Origin: Pseudomonadota bacterium
GTDB lineage: Bacteria > Pseudomonadota > Alphaproteobacteria > Acetobacterales > Acetobacteraceae
Assembly: GCA_021808205.1 (NCBI GenBank)
Contig: JAKBCD010000028.1
Coordinates: 1 to 10,044 of the forward strand
DNA length: 10,044 nucleotides
Reading direction: 5' to 3'
Every line of letters begins with the position of its first letter. Position 1 is the first letter of the stretch. Shown in pieces: positions 6,744 to 10,044 of the stretch. The translations under genes were made by a program, and so were the position numbers. Under the pieces are notes generated by a model. That model made no database searches. It was not told the origin of the DNA and saw only the letters and a list, made by a program, of their open reading frames with translations.

Positions 6744-7652
6744 TTAGTGCAGCTGCAGGGCGGCTGCGTTGGCGTTGGTGATCTGGCGCTGCTCGGCCAC
6801 CTGAGCCTTCATGGATTTCTGCAGCTTCTCGAACGCCCGCACCTCGATCTGGCGCACGCGCTCACGCGAGATGTCGTAATGCTGGGAGAGATCTTCCAGT
6901 GTGGTCGGGTTATCCTTCAACCGGCGCTCAACCAATATATGACGTTCGCGCTCCGAAAGGGTCTTTAACGCAGTCGCCAGCAAGGCCTTACGCCCGGTCA
7001 GCTCCTCGCGGTCCGCCAGTTCGGTTTCCTGGCTCTCGGACTCATCCACCAGCCAATCCTGCCACTCGCCCTCTCCCTCCATCTTGATCGGGGCGTTGAG
7101 GGAGTTGTCCGGCGAAGAGATGCGGCGGTTCATGTTCACCACATCCTGCTCGGGAACATCCAGCAAGGTGGCGATTTTGGTCACCTGCTCGGGTTGCAAA
7201 TCACCGTCATCAATGGCCTGCATCTGGCCCTTCAGGCGGCGCAGGTTGAAGAACAGCTTCTTCTGCGCGGCAGTGGTGCCCATTTTAACCAAGGACCAGC
7301 TATGCAGTATATATTCCTGGATGGCTGCACGGATCCACCACATCGCGTATGTGGAAAGGCGGAAGCCGCGATCGGGGTCAAATCGGCGTACAGCCTGCAT
7401 CATGCCAACATTGCCCTCGGAGATAAGCTCGGAGACCGGCAGGCCATAGCCGCGATAGCCCATAGCGATTTTGGCCACGAGACGAAGGTGGGAGTTGACA
7501 AGCTTATGCGCGGCCGCCTGGTCGCCATTGTCGCGCCATGAACGGGCGAGCCGTTCCTCCTCGGGGTGCGTAAGCATGGGATACTTGCGGATTTCCTGCA
7601 TGTACCGGGTCAAACTGATCTCGGGAGCAAAATTGGTCACAGAAGTGGCCAT
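6744..7652 (-). CDS. rpoH: RNA polymerase sigma-32 (heat shock) factor
   Basis: A sigma-70 family protein of 302 residues, the usual RpoH length, which directs core RNA polymerase to heat-shock promoters. Region 2 covers about 50-125: NSHLRLVAKIA, then GLPVSELISEGNVGMMQAVRRFDP, then STYAMWWIRAAIQEYILHSW for -10 recognition and melting. The RpoH-specific box QKKLFFNLRRLK follows at 130-141. Region 4 with its helix-turn-helix lies near 229-281 (LSERERHIL, then TLEDLSQHYDISRERVRQIE) and reads the -35 element. The start at 7652 has AAGGAG seven bases upstream and gives the normal N-terminus. The open frame reaches 7712, but that extension is unlike the family. The gene lies downstream of rluD but behind a terminator-like hairpin and candidate promoters, so it is probably transcribed mainly on its own. 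The leader carries a tiny ORF and palindromes described separately. Confidence 0.97.
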   Translation of the reverse strand: MATSVTNFAPEISLTRYMQEIRKYPMLTHPEEERLARSWRDNGDQAAAHKLVNSHLRLVAKIAMGYRGYGLPVSELISEGNVGMMQAVRRFDPDRGFRLSTYAMWWIRAAIQEYILHSWSLVKMGTTAAQKKLFFNLRRLKGQMQAIDDGDLQPEQVTKIATLLDVPEQDVVNMNRRISSPDNSLNAPIKMEGEGEWQDWLVDESESQETELADREELTGRKALLATALKTLSERERHILVERRLKDNPTTLEDLSQHYDISRERVRQIEVRAFEKLQKSMKAQVAEQRQITNANAAALQLH

Positions 7653-7727
7653 GTAGTTTCTCCTTTTATTTTTTGTCCCATCCACTGCGGCCCAGAGTAT
7701 CCGGCACCACACAAAGAGACAGAATCA

Positions 7728-7751
7728 CTACCCATACAACAGAAAAGACAT
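7728..7751 (-). CDS. Possible 7-residue leader peptide (uORF) upstream of rpoH
   Basis: In the rpoH 5' leader an ATG at 7751 opens MSFLLYG followed by TAG. It is preceded by a strong purine-rich site, GGAGGGGAG (7769-7761), nine bases upstream, as good as the rpoH site itself. The uORF ends 75 bases before the rpoH ATG. Its translation could affect rpoH leader folding or message stability. A chance occurrence is possible because it is so short. Confidence 0.3.
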   Translation of the reverse strand: MSFLLYG

Positions 7752-7830
7752 TAACACCGACTCCCCTCCGCGCTCCTTAAAAGAGGGTAAGAATATAGTG
7801 ATGTTCTGAAGACAGGACTGCGTCGAAGGG

Positions 7831-7860
7831 AGTTTACGTACGTTCGTCCTTTGACGTCAA
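7831..7860 (-). promoter_or_regulatory. rpoH: Candidate rpoH promoter overlapped by perfect palindromes
   Basis: TTGACG (7860-7855), 18 bases, TAAACT (7836-7831) on the minus strand is a plausible housekeeping promoter, giving an rpoH leader of roughly 170 bases. The -35 box is half of a perfect 10-bp palindrome, TTGACGTCAA (7851-7860). A perfect 8-bp palindrome, ACGTACGT (7836-7843), abuts the -10. These could be operator sites. A second -10-like TATATT lies at 7797-7792 without a clear -35. Confidence 0.4.
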
Positions 7861-7885
7861 GAAAAACGACTATCTTAGTCCCGTT
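7861..7885 (-). terminator. Terminator-like hairpin after rluD
   Basis: On the minus strand GACTA (7880-7876), loop AGA, TAGTC (7872-7868) is followed by GTTTTTC. Upstream AAAAC can extend the stem with the T-tract, past a GG bulge. It starts right after the rluD TAA. The five-base core stem is short, so termination may be partial. It separates rluD from the rpoH promoter region. Confidence 0.45.
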
Positions 7886-8860
7886 TTATGCGCATGTGAG
7901 CAATGCGTCCGCGAGAGCCTGGAAATCCTCTGGCGGCGGTGCGCTGAACAGCAAATCCATACCCGTTATGGGATGAGAAAAACCAAGAGTTTCAGCGTGT
8001 AAGGCTTGTCGATGGAAGTCCAGGGCAAGGCCGCGGGCGGGTTCGCTCAGAAGCTTGGCGGTGGCCGGGCGACGCTTGATGTAAAGCGGGTCGCCGATGA
8101 GCGGGTGGCCTGCATGCGCCAGATGCACCCGGATCTGATGGGTTCGCCCGGTTTCCAACCTGCAGGATAGAAGGGCGGCGGCCATGCCGAAATTACGAAG
8201 AATTCGGTAATTGGTTGCGGCGTATTTGCCGTTACGGGTCACCACGGCCATGCGTTTACGCTCGCGTGGGTCCCGCCCGATATCGCCTTCGATACGCCCC
8301 GTGGCTGGGTCAGGCACACCCCAGCACAGTGCCTTGTATTCACGGGTAAGTTCTCGTGATGCGAAGATGGCAGAAAGGCTGGTGAGTGCGAGTTCGGTTT
8401 TCGCTACCACCATCACGCCCGAGGTATCCTTGTCCAGCCGGTGGACGATGCCGGGCCGGCGCTCCCCACCAATGCCGGTTAGGCTTTCCCCGCAATGGGC
8501 GATAAGGGCGTTAACTAGGGTGCCATCCGGGTTTCCGGGTGCGGGATGCACGACCATGCCGGCGGGTTTATTCAGCACCAGAACGGTGCTGTCCTCATAC
8601 AGAATGTCCAGCGGGATCGCCTGGGCCACGGGCAGCGCCGCAGTAGCAGGCGGCAGAATAAGGCTATATGTAACGCCGGGCTGCACGGTCTCGGACGCGT
8701 CCGTGGTGATGAAGCCGTTGCGCTGGCATGCGCCTTCAAGGATGAGAGCCTTGACGCGGGAGCGCGAGATGGTGCCGATGCGCGCGGCAAGGTATGAATC
8801 AAGACGCTGGCCGGAGGCATCCGGCGTGGCAAGGACGGAGAGCGATGCAGGATCAGCCAC
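7886..8860 (-). CDS. rluD: RluA-family 23S rRNA pseudouridine synthase (RluD-like)
   Basis: A 324-residue enzyme that isomerises uridine to pseudouridine. RluD modifies helix 69 of 23S rRNA and aids ribosome assembly. An N-terminal S4 RNA-binding domain (about 17-70, RLDSYLAARIGTISRSRVKAL onward) precedes the catalytic domain. The latter has LVLNKPAGMVVHPAPG at 94-109, the active-site motif HRLDKDTSG at 140-148 with catalytic D143, and GRTHQIRVHLAHAGHPLIGD at 238-257. The S4 plus catalytic layout and length fit RluD or RluC, and linkage to rpoH favours RluD. The only reasonable start is a GTG at 8860, with no ATG before the S4 domain and no strong Shine-Dalgarno. This start lies 16 bases inside the divergently read membrane protein gene. 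Transcription leads toward rpoH but passes a terminator-like hairpin. Confidence 0.92.
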   Translation of the reverse strand: MADPASLSVLATPDASGQRLDSYLAARIGTISRSRVKALILEGACQRNGFITTDASETVQPGVTYSLILPPATAALPVAQAIPLDILYEDSTVLVLNKPAGMVVHPAPGNPDGTLVNALIAHCGESLTGIGGERRPGIVHRLDKDTSGVMVVAKTELALTSLSAIFASRELTREYKALCWGVPDPATGRIEGDIGRDPRERKRMAVVTRNGKYAATNYRILRNFGMAAALLSCRLETGRTHQIRVHLAHAGHPLIGDPLYIKRRPATAKLLSEPARGLALDFHRQALHAETLGFSHPITGMDLLFSAPPPEDFQALADALLTCA

Positions 8861-9195
8861 AGAATTTACGGGGGTTGAAGGCGGTTGTGGGCATCATGGC
8901 CGTGCTGATCATCATCGGGACCACGGTGGTTGTCGGCACGGTCATCCATCGTCTCTATGCCAGATTTGCCGCGCCGTCGACGCCGCAGGCCATGGCCAGC
9001 GTACCTGTACCCAACGTTGTACCCGCCGGAATGCCAGCCGGTGTGGCGGCGCAGTTGGCGCCCGGAGAGCACATCTCAGGTATCGCTACGGCCGGAGCGG
9101 CTCTGGCTGTGTGGGTAAGCGGCCCAAAAGGCGACCGGCTGCTGCTGCTGAACCCGTTGACAGGGCAGGCGCGGGTGGTGCTGGCCAGCCCGTAA
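8845..9195 (+). CDS. Small single-pass membrane protein, DUF6476-like
   Basis: The 116-residue protein has a short polar N-terminus, one strongly hydrophobic helix at about 12-35 (VVGIMAVLIIIGTTVVVGTV), a proline- and alanine-rich linker, and a C-terminal domain at about 72-114 that looks like a few beta strands ending in LLLLNPLTGQARVVL. Small proteins with one membrane helix and a C-terminal beta segment lie beside rluD and rpoH in other alphaproteobacteria. I place it in the DUF6476 type from that architecture and position, from memory rather than a search. Its function is unknown. The start at 8845 has GGAG four bases upstream. The frame extends to 8794, deep in rluD antisense, which is unlikely. 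Its first 16 bases overlap the rluD 5' end on the opposite strand. It precedes tRNA-Glu by about 100 bases. Confidence 0.75.
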   Translation: MQDQPQNLRGLKAVVGIMAVLIIIGTTVVVGTVIHRLYARFAAPSTPQAMASVPVPNVVPAGMPAGVAAQLAPGEHISGIATAGAALAVWVSGPKGDRLLLLNPLTGQARVVLASP

Positions 9196-9254
9196 GGCGG
9201 GGTGGCGGGCGCAATTTACCGGGCGGAGATTGCGGAAAATACCGGATGCCCGGC

Positions 9255-9283
9255 TTGTCATAAGCGCGCCTGTGGCTTAAGGG
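9255..9283 (+). promoter_or_regulatory. Candidate promoter for tRNA-Glu
   Basis: TTGTCA (9255-9260), 17 bases, TAAGGG (9278-9283), or TTAAGG at 16-base spacing. It is a good -35 with a mediocre -10, placed so that transcription would begin just before the tRNA at 9299. The preceding membrane protein gene could also read through. Confidence 0.35.
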
Positions 9284-9298
9284 AGCCCACCGTGCCTC

Positions 9299-9374
9299 GT
9301 CCCCATCGTCTAGAGGCCCAGGACACCGCCCTCTCACGGCGGTAACAGGGGTTCGAATCCCCTTGGGGACGCCA
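9299..9374 (+). tRNA. tRNA-Glu (anticodon CUC)
   Basis: A full cloverleaf is visible. The acceptor stem GTCCCCA (9299-9305) pairs with TGGGGAC (9364-9370). The D arm is GTCT/GGAC. The anticodon stem CCGCC/GGCGG encloses the loop CTCTCAC, with anticodon CTC at 9333-9335. The T arm is AGGGG-TTCGAAT-CCCCT. The discriminator is G at 9371, and the CCA end is encoded at 9372-9374. The anticodon reads GAG codons, and a separate UUC isoacceptor would be expected elsewhere. No repeat of its 3' end occurs in the window, so there is no sign of an island inserted here. Confidence 0.97.
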
Positions 9375-9378
9375 TTGG

Positions 9379-9403
9379 TTTCATTGGAAATTTTCGTGTT
9401 TTT
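9379..9403 (+). terminator. Weak terminator after tRNA-Glu
   Basis: A short TTTC/GAAA stem (9379-9382, 9387-9390) with an ATTG loop is followed by TTTTCGTGTTTTT. The T-rich tract is convincing, the stem is not. Confidence 0.3.
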
Positions 9404-9450
9404 GAAAGACCGGCACGTCGTTGTACGGCATATACGAAGCGGGACGTAGT

Positions 9451-9472
9451 CATCTTTAGCGGGATAAAGATG
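9451..9472 (+). repeat. Perfect 8-bp inverted repeat between tRNA-Glu and the zinc-knuckle gene
   Basis: CATCTTTA (9451-9458), six-base loop GCGGGA, TAAAGATG (9465-9472). It is not followed by a T-run, so it is not an obvious terminator. It could be an operator or leader hairpin for the following gene. A second hairpin, GAGTGC (9514-9519) and GCACTC (9529-9534), lies just before that gene's ATG. Confidence 0.5.
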
Positions 9473-9548
9473 CCCCTGCATGACTCGCTCAATCTTGGAT
9501 CTGACCTCTACATGAGTGCTCTATCGACGCACTCGGCGGCAAAGAAAG

Positions 9549-9890
9549 ATGTTTGATGGAGCGAGCCTGACCAAGGGCGCTCAAAAGCTTCTGCGCCGCG
9601 AGGACACGCTCCGGGAATGGATCGAGGACGGACGGGATAATTACGAGCTGGCGCGCGCCTTCCATGTGCCGATTGGCGATGTGCGGACGGTTGTTGCCCT
9701 GCTGAATATCGCCCGGCCGGAAGAATATGTGACGCCGGCGCGCGAGCCGACACGGTCCAAGGGTTGCTCCAACTGCGGGAAGGAATTCCAGGCGCCACGC
9801 TATCGGTTCCGGTGCGACGACTGCTTGGAGCTCCATTCAACCTGGACTGACCAGACTTATTTTATGCCGGCTGTTGAGGCTCCTGGCTAA
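9549..9890 (+). CDS. Orphan small protein with possible helix-turn-helix and four-cysteine zinc knuckle
   Basis: I do not recognise a named family for this 113-residue protein. The N-terminal half is helical and charged. The segment DNYELARAFHVPIGDVRTVVALLNI (about 30-54) resembles a helix-turn-helix. The C-terminal part holds C73-x2-C76, then twelve residues, then C89-x2-C92 (CSNC and CDDC), the layout of a treble-clef or zinc-ribbon site. Basic residues lie between the pairs. There is no signal peptide or membrane helix, so a cytoplasmic DNA- or RNA-binding role is a reasonable inference. I chose the ATG at 9549. A GTG at 9516 would add eleven basic residues, and neither start has a strong Shine-Dalgarno (purine-rich AAAGAAAG precedes the ATG). 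The gene lies alone after tRNA-Glu, with two hairpins upstream. Confidence 0.7.
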   Translation: MFDGASLTKGAQKLLRREDTLREWIEDGRDNYELARAFHVPIGDVRTVVALLNIARPEEYVTPAREPTRSKGCSNCGKEFQAPRYRFRCDDCLELHSTWTDQTYFMPAVEAPG

Positions 9891-10044
9891 GGAGGCGAGC
9901 CGGTTGGGGGGAGGAGTTCTGCCGGTCCCGTTTTAGCCAAGGAAAGTAAATATCGGACATTCGCCTTATGGCGAGATGGGTCGGAAGCGGTCGGGCCGCT
10001 CTGGAGCGGCGAATAGTATTAGCTGACATTGACGGTTTATACCG
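9891..10044. other. Terminal intergenic stretch with hairpins, no convincing gene
   Basis: A 7-bp stem GCCGCTC/GAGCGGC (9995-10001, 10004-10010) and a small CGCC-TTAT-GGCG hairpin (9962-9973) are visible, neither with a T-run. TTGACG at 10029-10034 could be a -35 box whose -10 is outside the window. An ATG at 9968 opens a frame that stays open to the edge, but it lacks a well-placed Shine-Dalgarno and overlaps the hairpins, so I do not call it a gene. Confidence 0.4.

Noticed and set aside
7653..7712. Twenty-codon N-terminal extension of rpoH
   Set aside because: The ATG at 7652 has AAGGAG at seven bases and gives the normal sigma-32 N-terminus. The extension is unlike the family.
8211..9263. 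Long plus-strand open frame (350 codons)
   Set aside because: It is antisense to the clear rluD gene and then runs out of frame through the small membrane protein gene. The product is arginine/serine-rich low-complexity sequence.
9299..9374. tRNA-Glu as an integration (attachment) site
   Set aside because: No second copy of the tRNA 3' end, integrase or phage gene is present in the window, so there is nothing to support an island boundary.
9086..9481. Minus-strand frame across tRNA-Glu containing GIRTPVTAVRGRCPG
   Set aside because: This peptide is a familiar false translation of the antisense strand of a tRNA gene. The perfect cloverleaf explains the sequence.
9968..10044. Open frame from an ATG at 9968 to the right edge
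   Set aside because: It has no well-placed Shine-Dalgarno, overlaps two hairpins, and 25 codons with no recognisable sequence are not enough to call a gene.

Overview
The window looks like chromosomal DNA of a GC-rich alphaproteobacterium. The evidence is a sigma-32 gene (rpoH) directly downstream of an RluD-type pseudouridine synthase gene, with a small single-pass membrane protein gene divergent from it, and the overall codon choice. An acetic-acid-bacterium-like lineage (Acetobacteraceae, Rhodospirillales) is a plausible guess, but the sequence alone does not prove it. Most of the window is ordinary core genome. I see no phage, insertion sequence or CRISPR array.

Left part (about 1-3283, minus strand): a compact operon reading leftward. 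It encodes a membrane-anchored family-2 glycosyltransferase of the DPM1/GtrB/ArnC type, a glutamine-dependent asparagine-synthase-like amidotransferase, a four-helix GtrA-family protein, and the first codons of a further gene that leaves the window. The junctions are TAA-ATG, ATGA and a Shine-Dalgarno embedded in the preceding gene, so expression is probably coupled. The likely theme is lipid-linked sugar transfer to a cell-surface glycan, with an amidation step.

Middle-left (3490-5549, minus strand): pabB and pabC, coupled by an ATGA overlap. They convert chorismate to 4-aminobenzoate for folate. The glutaminase subunit (pabA) is not in the window. A 314-base divergent intergenic region (5550-5863) follows, holding a 65-bp imperfect palindrome. 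Then comes a plus-strand aldo/keto reductase gene (5864-6685), which converges on rpoH across a long hairpin.

Middle-right (6744-8860, minus strand): rluD, then rpoH. The 233-base gap between them holds a terminator-like hairpin, a candidate promoter with two perfect palindromes, and a tiny upstream ORF with a strong ribosome binding site in the rpoH leader.

Right part (8845-10044, plus strand): a small single-pass membrane protein gene whose 5' end overlaps that of rluD, a complete tRNA-Glu (CUC) with encoded CCA, a 113-residue orphan protein combining a possible helix-turn-helix and a four-cysteine zinc knuckle, and 154 bases with hairpins but no convincing gene.

No clearly new multi-gene system is visible. 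The most interesting points are the amidotransferase placed between GtrB-like and GtrA-like genes, the rpoH leader architecture, the two palindromic elements flanking the reductase gene, and the orphan zinc protein beside tRNA-Glu.
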